Below are positions 25,645-33,133 of a stretch of DNA of 40,717 nucleotides, one piece after another. The stretch comes from Rhizonema sp. PD37 (GTDB taxonomy: Bacteria; Cyanobacteriota; Cyanobacteriia; Cyanobacteriales; Nostocaceae), in contig JAQYWO010000042.1 in assembly GCA_029379215.1 (NCBI GenBank), positions 1 to 40,717 on the forward strand, read 5' to 3'. The notes beneath the pieces were generated by a model. It was not told the DNA's origin. It ran no database searches and was given only the letters and a program-made list of their open reading frames with translations. Within the stretch, counting starts at the first letter, position 1. Each line of letters begins with the position of its first letter. A program made the position numbers and the translations under genes.

Positions 25645-25718
25645 TTTTAAATATCCTTAAAGAAAATTCAAGTTAGCTGTTATGATGTAGAAGGCTACTT
25701 TCGGTTAGAAAAAGGGCA

Positions 25719-25749
25719 AAAAAGGCTACGGATGTCCATAGCCCGTAGC
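25719..25749 (-). terminator. Rho-independent-like terminator after precursor A
   Basis: Read on the minus strand, GCTACGG (from 25749) pairs with CCGTAGC (ending 25725) around an 11-base loop, then CTTTTTTG follows. This is the usual stem plus U-run. It lies about 113 bases after the precursor stop and 75 bases before the kinase start, so it would separate the precursor transcript from the kinase/exporter genes. Confidence 0.6.
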
Positions 25750-25821
25750 TCTTGTAAGTTCTAGCTTCTACAACGAAGGTATATTCCATGTTGCAAAAAC
25801 TTAAAAAGTTATCTATTTATC

Positions 25822-25845
25822 ATGCTGTAGGAACTGCTACAGCAT
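25822..25845 (-). other. Stem-loop just downstream of precursor A
   Basis: Perfect 9-bp arms ATGCTGTAG (25822-25830) and CTACAGCAT (25837-25845) with a 6-base loop start 16 bases after the precursor stop. On the minus strand no immediate U-run follows. It may protect the 3' end of the precursor mRNA, with the true terminator about 75 bases further on. Confidence 0.5.
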
Positions 25846-25861
25846 TCTTTGTTCTCTAGTT

Positions 25862-26074
25862 TTATGGTCTCGACGGTCTATTTGCGGGATTACTAGCTGC
25901 CGGATTTATACAATTACCAGCGTTAGTAGTACACACATTCACTGAACCATGACCTGGAGTCTGAGTACTGTCTCCAAAGAAATAGTCATTGAATGCAACG
26001 TTTCCACTGTATTCTGTCAGCTTACCGACGGTACCGTAGCTGCTTAGTTTTGGTGCTTGGTAGCTTTTCTTCAT
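25862..26074 (-). CDS. Lasso-type RiPP precursor peptide A
   Basis: A 70-residue peptide. The leader MKKSYQAPKLSSYGTVGKLT has the lasso leader pattern Y5-x2-P8-x-L10-x3-G14-x5-T20. If T20 is the usual -2 threonine, the core starts at Y22 (YSGNVAFNDYFF) and D30 is core position 9, giving a nine-residue ring; if G24 is first, the ring would have seven. The core is about 49 residues, longer than known lasso peptides (about 15-26), with glycine-rich GDSTQTPGHGS, cysteines 48 and 55, and an N/P/A-rich tail ending RPSRP. AAGGAG gives a strong ribosome site. It lies between cyclase and kinase genes with its own likely promoter and terminator. Confidence 0.82.
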   Translation of the reverse strand: MKKSYQAPKLSSYGTVGKLTEYSGNVAFNDYFFGDSTQTPGHGSVNVCTTNAGNCINPAASNPANRPSRP

Positions 26075-26136
26075 TTTGAAACTCCTTACTGATTGTTAAC
26101 TCCGGACCTTATTTTATACAGGTAACGGCTTCTCTA

Positions 26137-26164
26137 TTATTACATATATTGTGGTAGATTGCAA
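26137..26164 (-). promoter_or_regulatory. Possible promoter of precursor A
   Basis: On the minus strand TTGCAA (26159-26164) and TAATAA (26137-26142) are spaced by 16 bases and TG precedes the -10 hexamer. The pair lies in the 95-base gap between the cyclase stop and the precursor start. A second -10-like TATAAAAT occurs nearer 26112-26119. Judged by eye only. Confidence 0.35.
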
Positions 26165-26169
26165 CACTT

Positions 26170-28215
26170 TTAAGATTTTACAAATAATTCTGGTCTGTAT
26201 AATTTGGTGTAGTTTAACCCTAATGCCAACATTGCTCCCATCCAAGCTGAAAGTAAGTCTTGCGGGGAGTTAACTTCGCTTTTTGATATCAAGCGCTTAT
26301 AAGCCGCTAGCAACAATTTTGTGTTTGCGTAAGTTTCGATAGTCTCTAACTGGTTGAGCATCACCTGATCAAGAACTTGTCGATCTAATGTCAGTAAACC
26401 GTAATCAAAGGTAGGAGACATATCAGATTTGCCACGTCGCCACTGCACCTCCTCAGGTAAGACATTATTCATAGCGCGGCGCATTACTAAGCGAGACCAT
26501 CCGAGGTGCAACTTTTGTTCAGCTGGTAGAGATAGGCAAAACTCCAATAAGCGTTTATCCATAAATGGGTGACGAACTTCCAAGCCAAATGCGGCTGCAT
26601 AGTGATCAGATATTTCTAGCGCTTGCGTCAAAATGCCAGAAGTTAAATTGCGGCAATGACGTTCTCTTTCTGTGAGCGGTTGACTTGAGCAATTCTCAAA
26701 AGTTTGAATCCGCTTTTCTAAACCGACGCGCTTTGCAAACTCAGGATTAATTCTCGTTTTAACGATACTATCAGGTTGATTATGTCCGCTTAGAAAGTGC
26801 CAAACCTTGAACACGAACGCAGGAAGCAAAGGTTTCAAGCCGTGGCGCAGAAAAATTTCCCACCGAGAAACATTAAAATGTTTCAAGATATGATTAGTTT
26901 CTCTAACAAAAGCAACCCATTTCCATCGGCGTGCCAGTTGTTCTAGGTAAGTCAGACCGTGGTAGCGCAAGATATTCAGAGGTGAAGTACCGACAAGTTC
27001 CCTCAGCGCCTCAGCTTCAACAGCAAAGGTTCCCCACTGTCCCTGGTTAGCTAGTTCGGCAAAATAACCATCCCCATGAGAAATGGTGTTATCGCCATCA
27101 AAGCCATCTAAGACAACCCGGACACCTATTTTGTGAGCGGCATCGTTCAATTGCCAAGCCAAGAAATGTGTCGGTGCAGAAATGACTTCATCTTGATAGC
27201 GGAAAATTTCCTCTAAGTTTGACAAAGGACCCATTTCGTCAGCATGAACATAGTGGGGGATCATATCACCTTGGGCAATCACAGCCTCAATAAAAGAGCG
27301 CTCATCACTTTCAGGAACAGCATCAAAAATATTTGAGAAGGTATGCAATGAGCGGTTTTTACCTTCCTGTATGAGCAACTGCCGTGCCATACAAGTGATA
27401 GAAGAAGAATCTAACCCACCACTGAGATGAGAACCTACGGTAAAAGCGCTACGTAATCGGCACCGCACCGCTTCGGTAAAGATTTCCCGCAATGCTTCGG
27501 CATACTCTTCATCAGAATTAAGCCGTAGTTCCCTTTTTGGATCCAGCGTCCAGTAAGACTGTATTCGTATACCTTTCGTACTCACTTTTAGGCAACATGC
27601 AGGAGGAAGTCGCAAGATATCCTTGTATAAGGTATTGGATTTATCTTGCAAGTTTGCTGCCAGATAGTCACCTATCTTCACCTCATTGAGTTGGTGTGGG
27701 ACTTCCTGCAAATAGAATAAAGCTTTAATTTCGGAGCCAAAAGCAAAAATGCGACCTGTTTTATAATGATAGTAGAAGGGCTTAACACCCATGTGATCTC
27801 TAGCGCAGAATAGTATCTGCCTTTGTATATCCCAAATAGCAAAGGCAAAGTCACCTAAAAGATTTTCTGGAGACTGTTCGCCCCATTTCTCATACGCCGC
27901 CAATATCAACTGGCTATCCGTAATTTTATCTGGTGGACAGTTATTAAAGTGTAACTGGCTGAGAAGTTCATCTCGATTGTCTATGCGAGCATCACAGGTA
28001 ATGACTAAGTTGCCTGTTTGATTGACTAAAGGTAACTTTTCTAGCAAGGATTCAGGAGTCGTCCACAACATCCTATGCCCAAAACCAACAGAGCCTTCAA
28101 TCCTAATATCTGCACCATTTGGTCCCCGGTGCGCTAATTTCTCTACCATTCCCACTAAGTCTTCCTGGAGTACAAGACGACTGTCAAGGTAGTAAATTCC
28201 CATAATGCCGCTCAT
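26170..28215 (-). CDS. Asparagine-synthetase-like lasso cyclase (cluster A)
   Basis: A 681-residue protein with an N-terminal Ntn-type glutaminase-like domain (1-210) and a C-terminal synthetase domain with PP-loop SGGLDSSS (265-272). True AsnB begins MCGI, with Cys2 as the glutamine-hydrolysing nucleophile; here it is MSGI, so glutaminase activity should be lost. This fits lasso cyclases (McjC/LarC type), which use ATP to adenylate an Asp/Glu side chain and join it to the core N-terminus. A GGAG site 7 bases upstream supports the ATG. It is strongly similar to 33134-35152. A decayed B2 fragment lies directly upstream. Confidence 0.85.
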   Translation of the reverse strand: MSGIMGIYYLDSRLVLQEDLVGMVEKLAHRGPNGADIRIEGSVGFGHRMLWTTPESLLEKLPLVNQTGNLVITCDARIDNRDELLSQLHFNNCPPDKITDSQLILAAYEKWGEQSPENLLGDFAFAIWDIQRQILFCARDHMGVKPFYYHYKTGRIFAFGSEIKALFYLQEVPHQLNEVKIGDYLAANLQDKSNTLYKDILRLPPACCLKVSTKGIRIQSYWTLDPKRELRLNSDEEYAEALREIFTEAVRCRLRSAFTVGSHLSGGLDSSSITCMARQLLIQEGKNRSLHTFSNIFDAVPESDERSFIEAVIAQGDMIPHYVHADEMGPLSNLEEIFRYQDEVISAPTHFLAWQLNDAAHKIGVRVVLDGFDGDNTISHGDGYFAELANQGQWGTFAVEAEALRELVGTSPLNILRYHGLTYLEQLARRWKWVAFVRETNHILKHFNVSRWEIFLRHGLKPLLPAFVFKVWHFLSGHNQPDSIVKTRINPEFAKRVGLEKRIQTFENCSSQPLTERERHCRNLTSGILTQALEISDHYAAAFGLEVRHPFMDKRLLEFCLSLPAEQKLHLGWSRLVMRRAMNNVLPEEVQWRRGKSDMSPTFDYGLLTLDRQVLDQVMLNQLETIETYANTKLLLAAYKRLISKSEVNSPQDLLSAWMGAMLALGLNYTKLYRPELFVKS

Positions 28216-28227
28216 AATCTCACTCCT

Positions 28228-28360
28228 TTAACGGTTAGCAGATCGATAAAGCCAATTAACAGTATTTGGGTAGTCAAGCATGATACTTGACACGACAGGC
28301 AGATAGTGGCTGGTATCCACAGCCCAAACAACATTGCATAGGGAAACTAGTTTTTTAGTC
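28228..28360 (-). pseudogene. Decayed lasso B2 (transglutaminase-like) gene fragment of cluster A
   Basis: Directly upstream of the cyclase, in the place B2 occupies in cluster B, the minus strand has a stop-bounded frame without start reading VSLCNVVWAVDTSHYLP. The intact B2 at 35149-35601 has ISISKIVWAVNVATRYMP at the matching place. At DNA level 13 bases (28319-28331 and 35390-35402) are identical, with further gapped similarity on both sides (CAAGGTTAC near 28410 and CCAGGTTAC near 35451). The catalytic Cys codon TGT aligns with TAT after a one-base shift, and the His region is missing. The fragment is small, so the call is moderate. Confidence 0.6.
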
Positions 28361-28750
28361 TACCCTCACCCGAAGGCGCAAAGAACCATTGTTTACTCCT
28401 GAACCACCACAAGGTTACCTATTTTCTTCATCTGCAAACTTGGCGCTCACAGAGAGGGAGCGGTTTTTTACATCGGTATTCATGTATAGCAACAAGGGAG
28501 TAGTCATCTGGAAAAATGTAAATTCATACTCTAATTCAGCAATACGGTTTTTTTGAGGTCAGCCACAGCAAAGAGTTCAGTTGCCTGCTAATCTAACAAT
28601 GACTGCTGAATGAGGAAAGTGGAGATTAGACGAAATTTTCGACTCTTGGCAAACTTGATGTGGTAGAGCGCTAGTCTGCTGTGAGAAAATCAGTGACAAA
28701 GTTTTGAGGAACTGAACACAGTGGTAGATTGTACTTAAATGGCTCGTTCT
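28361..28750. other. Gene-free spacer upstream of the B2 remnant
   Basis: No intact gene is present. On the minus strand near 28545-28580 a broken frame reads AVADLKKTV and, after a shift at a seven-A run, ELEYEF; this weakly recalls SVIDVKQTLISEYEV in the PqqD protein of cluster B and may be a trace of a lost PqqD gene. The rest shows nothing recognisable. Confidence 0.35.
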
Positions 28751-28856
28751 TTGAATAAATTGTTACTGTACTCACTTAGTCTATATTATGACAAAGTGAA
28801 GCTAAATGCTACATCTTTATGAAAAAAATACAGCTAAGTAAAGAATGTGTAAATGA
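28751..28856 (-). promoter_or_regulatory. Conserved block upstream of cluster A
   Basis: This block matches 36373-36487 upstream of cluster B. Shared stretches include TTGAA, ACTGTACT, TCTATATTAT, CAAAGT, ATGCT, CTTTATG, AAAAAATA and TGTAAAT in the same order and orientation. Read toward the clusters it contains AATATAGAC and ATTTTTTTCATAAAG. It ends about 540 bases before the cyclase start. A shared promoter region is the simplest idea; retained duplication without function is possible. Confidence 0.5.
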
Positions 28857-28964
28857 ATACTATTTTTACGTAAATAATGTTGTCTGTATTGAGTTATAGC
28901 AGTTGCCAGGTTTCTTAGGACATCAATTAATTATAAAACACGGAAACCAAGGGACAATCACACG

Positions 28965-29019
28965 CCTGCTCCCTGCTCCCTGCTCCCTGCTCCCTGCTCC
29001 CTGCTCCCTGCTCCCTGCT
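28965..29019. repeat. Heptameric tandem repeat (CCTGCTC)n
   Basis: The 7-bp unit CCTGCTC is repeated exactly seven times plus six bases over 55 bp. This is the short tandemly repeated repetitive (STRR) type known from filamentous cyanobacteria. It lies in the spacer between cluster A and the end of cluster B; copy number is likely to vary between strains. Confidence 0.95.
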
Positions 29020-29204
29020 ATATGAGGGTAATCCTATCGCGGTACTAGTACAACGCGGTAAAAATAACCAGACAGTTTTAAACAGCGATTTAAACTGAGT
29101 CTGGATATGTATTCTTCAGGGGCAAGACTGCTGATTCCTATACAGGTAGCTTTCTGTTGAGATAACTTGTCCACTCCAAAATCAATTGATCAAACAACCT
29201 GCCC

Positions 29205-31052
29205 CTACTGACTCCTTGCACTAGTAACTTCCATTTGCTCTTTCCAGGACTTGGCATAAAAATCACCCTGAGCCAGCAATTCATCATGACTTCCCGACTC
29301 CACAATTTGCCCAGCACGCATGACGTGAATGATGTCGGCTCGCATCGCCAAGGTGAAGCGGTGAGTAATAACCACCGCAGTGCGATCGCTCGCTAATGTG
29401 CGAAATCTCTCTAACCAGTCGTGTTCCGCCCAAGGGTCCATAGCACTAGTCGGCTCATCTAAAATAATGATTTGGGCCCGTCTAAAAAATGCCCTAGCTA
29501 ACGCTAAACGTTGCCATTGACCACCACTTAAATCTGTTCCTTCAGGAAACAACTTACCTAACATAGCGTTATAACCTAGAGGCAAGCGGTTAATCTTATC
29601 GTGAATACCTGACGCTTTGGCAGCTGCTTGAATTTCTGTGTAATTTGATGTGGAGGATATGTCACCTAAAGCAATATTTTCCCCAGCCGTAGTGTAGTAA
29701 GGAATTGGTGACTGGAATAAAACAGTAATTAATCTGCGGAATGCTTTCACCGAAAAGTTACGCAAATCAATACCGTCTAGTTCAATGCTTCCTGATTCTG
29801 GGTCATAAAAACGGCATAAAAGCTTGATAATGGTACTTTTGCCAGCACCATTATCACCCACGATCGCGATAATTTTCCCAGCTGGCAGTGTCAGATTAAA
29901 ATTATCTAACACTGCTTCCTCAGTACCAGGGTAGCGGAAAGTGACTTGGCGAAAACGAATTCCTTTTTTAGGAGTGGACGGTACGGGGATAGGATTAAGC
30001 GGCTCTAGAATTTTGGGCTGGATTTGTAAGAATTCAAATAAGTTACCAACAAACAAGCTATTGCGATAAATTTGTCCTAAGTTGTTTAATAAATCTCTGA
30101 CAATACTTTGTCCTTGATTGAATGCCTGAAAAAATAGAGCTAAGTCTCCTAAAGTCAAAATTCCTAGCATTACCTGCCGTCCTATCCAGGCTAGCGCTCC
30201 ACCAGAAATGATTAGTGCAATGATGGTAGCAACAAAGCGACCTAATGTTTGCAGTTTTAATAGATGGAATTGTTCGTGTCTGAGTCGCCGGCGCAGATTA
30301 TGATAAGACGACTGGAAGTAATCAGCATAGTCAAACAATCGCACTTCAGCTGCCGTAGCATTGTTTGTCAGCAGGTAGTCATAATACGTCAGCCATCGGC
30401 GATCAGTTGTTGTCCGTTGTGACCATTGATACTGAATTTTATTTAAATATGTCAAAACATAGAAAGCTGGAAAAGCACTGACTACTAAAGTGATGGGTAG
30501 CCCAAAACCATAAGGAGCCAAAATCGCAGCCATCGCAAACAAAGTAATGGTGTTTTGTAATAACCTACCAGTATTTTCTAGTAAAGCAAGCGATCGCCCA
30601 CTTGCACCCTCCCTTGCTCTGTCAAGTTTGTCGTTATACTCAGAGTATTCATAAAAGCCATAATCCACAGCCACAGACTGTTTTTGAATCAAACCAGTGA
30701 TGTAATCCTGTACCAGTTCTGACTGAGCTGTCCGAATCCATTCAGCAGCACTATTCAACACTTCCCCCACGAGCAAGATACCTGCCATTAACCCCACTGG
30801 TACTATTACTTTCTGAATATTTGCCCCTGAAATGCCGGAGCCAGTCACTGACACCAAAGCATTGATTGCCCGTGGGGTGAGGGAAATCGAGGCTGCGGGA
30901 ATCAATCCTTGAACTAACAGCAAAATCATCCAAGCCACAGTCCAGTACCGAGACGCAGCCCACACCAAGCTGAGAGTTTTTACTAGATGGGAAAATATGG
31001 TGTTTGCGCTACGGAGTTTACTAATCAAGATATTATTATCCTGTGAATTCAA
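29205..31052 (-). CDS. ABC exporter, fused permease and ATPase (cluster B)
   Basis: A 615-residue paralog of the cluster A exporter, with the same domain order: membrane domain about 35-310, then Walker A GDNGAGKST, signature LSGGQWQRLALARAF, Walker B IIILDEPTSAMDP and H-loop ITHRFTLAM. The two ATPase domains are almost identical, the membrane domains more divergent, as expected if they handle different peptides. The start is TTG 31052 with GAGGA just upstream (tight spacing); no nearby ATG exists in frame. It is the last gene of cluster B; the spacer behind it holds the tandem repeat and the cluster A upstream region. Confidence 0.9.
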   Translation of the reverse strand: MNSQDNNILISKLRSANTIFSHLVKTLSLVWAASRYWTVAWMILLLVQGLIPAASISLTPRAINALVSVTGSGISGANIQKVIVPVGLMAGILLVGEVLNSAAEWIRTAQSELVQDYITGLIQKQSVAVDYGFYEYSEYNDKLDRAREGASGRSLALLENTGRLLQNTITLFAMAAILAPYGFGLPITLVVSAFPAFYVLTYLNKIQYQWSQRTTTDRRWLTYYDYLLTNNATAAEVRLFDYADYFQSSYHNLRRRLRHEQFHLLKLQTLGRFVATIIALIISGGALAWIGRQVMLGILTLGDLALFFQAFNQGQSIVRDLLNNLGQIYRNSLFVGNLFEFLQIQPKILEPLNPIPVPSTPKKGIRFRQVTFRYPGTEEAVLDNFNLTLPAGKIIAIVGDNGAGKSTIIKLLCRFYDPESGSIELDGIDLRNFSVKAFRRLITVLFQSPIPYYTTAGENIALGDISSTSNYTEIQAAAKASGIHDKINRLPLGYNAMLGKLFPEGTDLSGGQWQRLALARAFFRRAQIIILDEPTSAMDPWAEHDWLERFRTLASDRTAVVITHRFTLAMRADIIHVMRAGQIVESGSHDELLAQGDFYAKSWKEQMEVTSARSQ

Positions 31053-31105
31053 AAATCCTCAATCAAGCTTTAGTGTGAGTATTTACACAATAATCATGAT
31101 AGTAA

Positions 31106-32065
31106 CTACAGCAGTGAAGCCTGCGTATGCCTAGTTTGTTTGTAGAGCCAGTGACTTCCAGTCTGTTGTGCTTTTAACGCAGAATACTCATCTTGTTCGG
31201 TTAATTCTGCCAAGTCATCCTCAACTAGCTTCACAAGCTTAGGTAAATCTCCCAAAGAAGGTTTGCGTGTAAAGCGCGAAAATCTGACATTTTTGATGAG
31301 TTCGCTACAAAAATGTAAATGATTTGCCATAAATTTCTGTTCAGAGATTGAGCTAATAGCGCGAGTATGACGCACTAATTCAACGAAAGCTTCTTGGGGT
31401 TTAATTCTGGTAATTTTGTGTTCGCTTCCCTTATCCAATACATAAATATGATGTAATGGAAGGGGACTTTGTTGGAAACCACAAGATAGTTTGTAGGCGA
31501 CTTTGAATGAGTTTTGCGAAACAGGCAATAAGCTTTTAGTATCGTGTCCTAAAGAAGTTGCGGCTTCCGGGGAAAGTTTAAATTGCGGATAACTGGGAAA
31601 AACAACAGGTTGACCTGTCTTAATTTGGATAGGCATGACATCATCTGTTAAAACATCATAGCCCTGAGTGTGGAAAGCAGTTGCCAAAGTTGATTTTCCC
31701 CAACCGGAACCACCCATAAACGCTACACCCTTGTGATTGATATCAATACAACTAGCATGTAGAACTAACAAACCCCTTTGTCGCAGCAGTACGCATAATA
31801 CCGGGCCTAGAAGCACAGTGCGAAGAAGGGCCTCTTCCACACCCGGTAGAGGATTGATAATAATTTCCCGTCCGTTGTGAATAAAAAACTCACCTACTTC
31901 TGGTATTTCTCCTACAAAATTTTGACCGCCATTATGTCGGCTGGCAGTTGCATCATCTATCTTGCCAAACTGCACAATTACATCTGAAACGCCCTCAGCT
32001 TCAATTAGTTCAGGAAGAGGGAATTCGCAAGCAATGCACAAATTAAACGCTTTATAAACTCTCAT
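31106..32065 (-). CDS. HPr kinase-like protein (cluster B)
   Basis: A 319-residue paralog of 24709-25644. P-loop GGSGWGKST (118-126) and VLTDDVMPIQ follow the family layout, and RKPSLGDLPKLVKLVEDDLA near the C-terminus matches the cluster A protein. It ends in a free tail (LYKQTRHTQASLL) rather than the repeat-encoded end of its paralog, so it better represents the ancestral C-terminus. The ATG start is well defined. The substrate is probably precursor B, by analogy with kinases of other lasso clusters. The exporter starts 53 bases downstream. Confidence 0.8.
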   Translation of the reverse strand: MRVYKAFNLCIACEFPLPELIEAEGVSDVIVQFGKIDDATASRHNGGQNFVGEIPEVGEFFIHNGREIIINPLPGVEEALLRTVLLGPVLCVLLRQRGLLVLHASCIDINHKGVAFMGGSGWGKSTLATAFHTQGYDVLTDDVMPIQIKTGQPVVFPSYPQFKLSPEAATSLGHDTKSLLPVSQNSFKVAYKLSCGFQQSPLPLHHIYVLDKGSEHKITRIKPQEAFVELVRHTRAISSISEQKFMANHLHFCSELIKNVRFSRFTRKPSLGDLPKLVKLVEDDLAELTEQDEYSALKAQQTGSHWLYKQTRHTQASLL

Positions 32066-32491
32066 ATTTTATATTATCTATTTTTATAAAAATAGAAAAT
32101 GACAGACAAATTTATCGCTCATTTTATGTCCGCATTAAGCTTTCACATACTATGTGAAATAATTGTAGGTTGGTGAAAAGTTATTCAAGCCCAAACAATT
32201 TCTGTTGAGTTTCCTATCCCTACCTAACCTACAAAAATTTACTTTTTGCTCTCTACTTTTAAAGCCTAAGTACTGGACGCAATTAAACGTAACTATGTCC
32301 GCTGCGAAGAACACGAAATGGAATATATAGTCCATTTGCGCTTAGCGTACCGTAGACATAAGACGCTTCTTGAGTGTAGTAATCACAAATCCTTGAGATT
32401 GTTTGTCTTTGAGCGTAATGGCATAAACCATTCATTTCTGATAGCAGGCGCTATATGCTAAACGTACACTTCATGATCACAAACACTTCAC
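32066..32491. other. Spacer between precursor B and its kinase
   Basis: No gene is supported in 426 bases. It contains TGTAGGTTGGT (32164-32174) and ACCTAACCTACA (32222-32233), imperfect inverted arms that resemble a dispersed cyanobacterial repeat, and GCTTAGCGTACCGTAGAC (32340-32357), another repeat-like phrase. No stem plus U-run terminator follows precursor B, unlike precursor A. Confidence 0.45.
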
Positions 32492-32716
32492 TTATGGGAA
32501 GCGAGAATCACAGTTGGTACGTGAGCCACTCGGAGTTGTGTTTGGAGCACTTGATCGAGGAGAGCAAATGTCGGTTGAACCGATGTCATTACCGCCAGAA
32601 ATAGGTCTGCCGTTTAAAAACGTAAAATCTGTCCTTTGAGTGTCACCAAGAACATGTGTAATGTCAGCAACATTACCGTGAACAGTGAGCTTGGGAACGG
32701 TGTAAGAACTTTTCAT
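32492..32716 (-). CDS. Lasso-type RiPP precursor peptide B
   Basis: A 74-residue peptide that aligns without gaps to precursor A over the first 33 residues: Y5, P8, K9, L10, G14, V16, T20, G24, D30, aromatic 31 and F33 are shared. With T20 as the -2 threonine the core begins VLGDTQRTDFTF and again has Asp at core position 9. The remainder is glycine/serine/proline-rich (GRPISGGNDIGSTDIC), with cysteines 51 and 69 and a tail DSRFP that echoes the SRP ending of precursor A. GGAG lies 7 bases before the ATG. The leader matches lasso precursors; the long, two-cysteine core does not match a classical one. Confidence 0.82.
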   Translation of the reverse strand: MKSSYTVPKLTVHGNVADITHVLGDTQRTDFTFLNGRPISGGNDIGSTDICSPRSSAPNTTPSGSRTNCDSRFP

Positions 32717-33133
32717 CGTTAGTCTCCTGATTTTGAATGTATTGATTTGCTAGTTGTTGAAGGTAGTGCCCCATAATTGGACTTACGGTATGACATGATT
32801 GTCGTAAGTACAACAATATTTTCAGTCATAGCCTGCCAAGACAATTAGGACTTACGCACTCTACAAATTAACCATATTGTGGGATATAGTATTTGGTAGT
32901 GTTTCAGGCACTTCTCATAACTCTAATTTAGTCGCTTACTTTGAGTTCGTTGGCTGCAAAACATGGTTATATAGGAATCCGGTTTAATTTCTGAATTGAC
33001 TCGTGGAAGTAGGGAACAGGAAACAGGGAACAGGGAACAGAAAATCTACTCAGTTTTTTTCAAAAATCAAATATGAGTCCTATAGTACTCAAACAGTGTG
33101 TATACTTATGTATAATGAGTAAGTCCATAAGAC
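32717..33133. other. Spacer upstream of precursor B
   Basis: These 417 bases hold no gene. Features are the inverted pair CTTACGG...CGTAAG (about 32784-32808), two related phrases AATTGGACTTACG (about 32776) and AATTAGGACTTACG (about 32842), and a heptamer repeat at 33013-33040. The precursor B promoter probably lies here, but I cannot place it. Confidence 0.45.
33013..33040. repeat. Heptameric tandem repeat (GGAACAG)4
   Basis: Four 7-bp units read GGAACAG, GAAACAG, GGAACAG, GGAACAG. Same heptameric STRR class as 28965-29019 but a different unit; intergenic, between cyclase B and precursor B. Confidence 0.85.

Noticed and set aside
26170..28215. Housekeeping asparagine synthetase
   Set aside because: Cys2 is missing, and the gene is duplicated beside lasso precursor, kinase, PqqD and exporter genes.
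28361..28750. PqqD pseudogene of cluster A
   Set aside because: AVADLKKTV and ELEYEF weakly resemble the cluster B PqqD, but a frameshift and poor flanking similarity make this too uncertain to annotate.
28965..29019. Possible CRISPR-like array
   Set aside because: The units are 7 bp and directly adjacent with no spacers. This is a heptameric tandem repeat.
32164..32233. Terminator after precursor B
   Set aside because: The inverted arms are imperfect, nearly 50 bases apart and about 260 bases past the gene; they look like a dispersed repeat.
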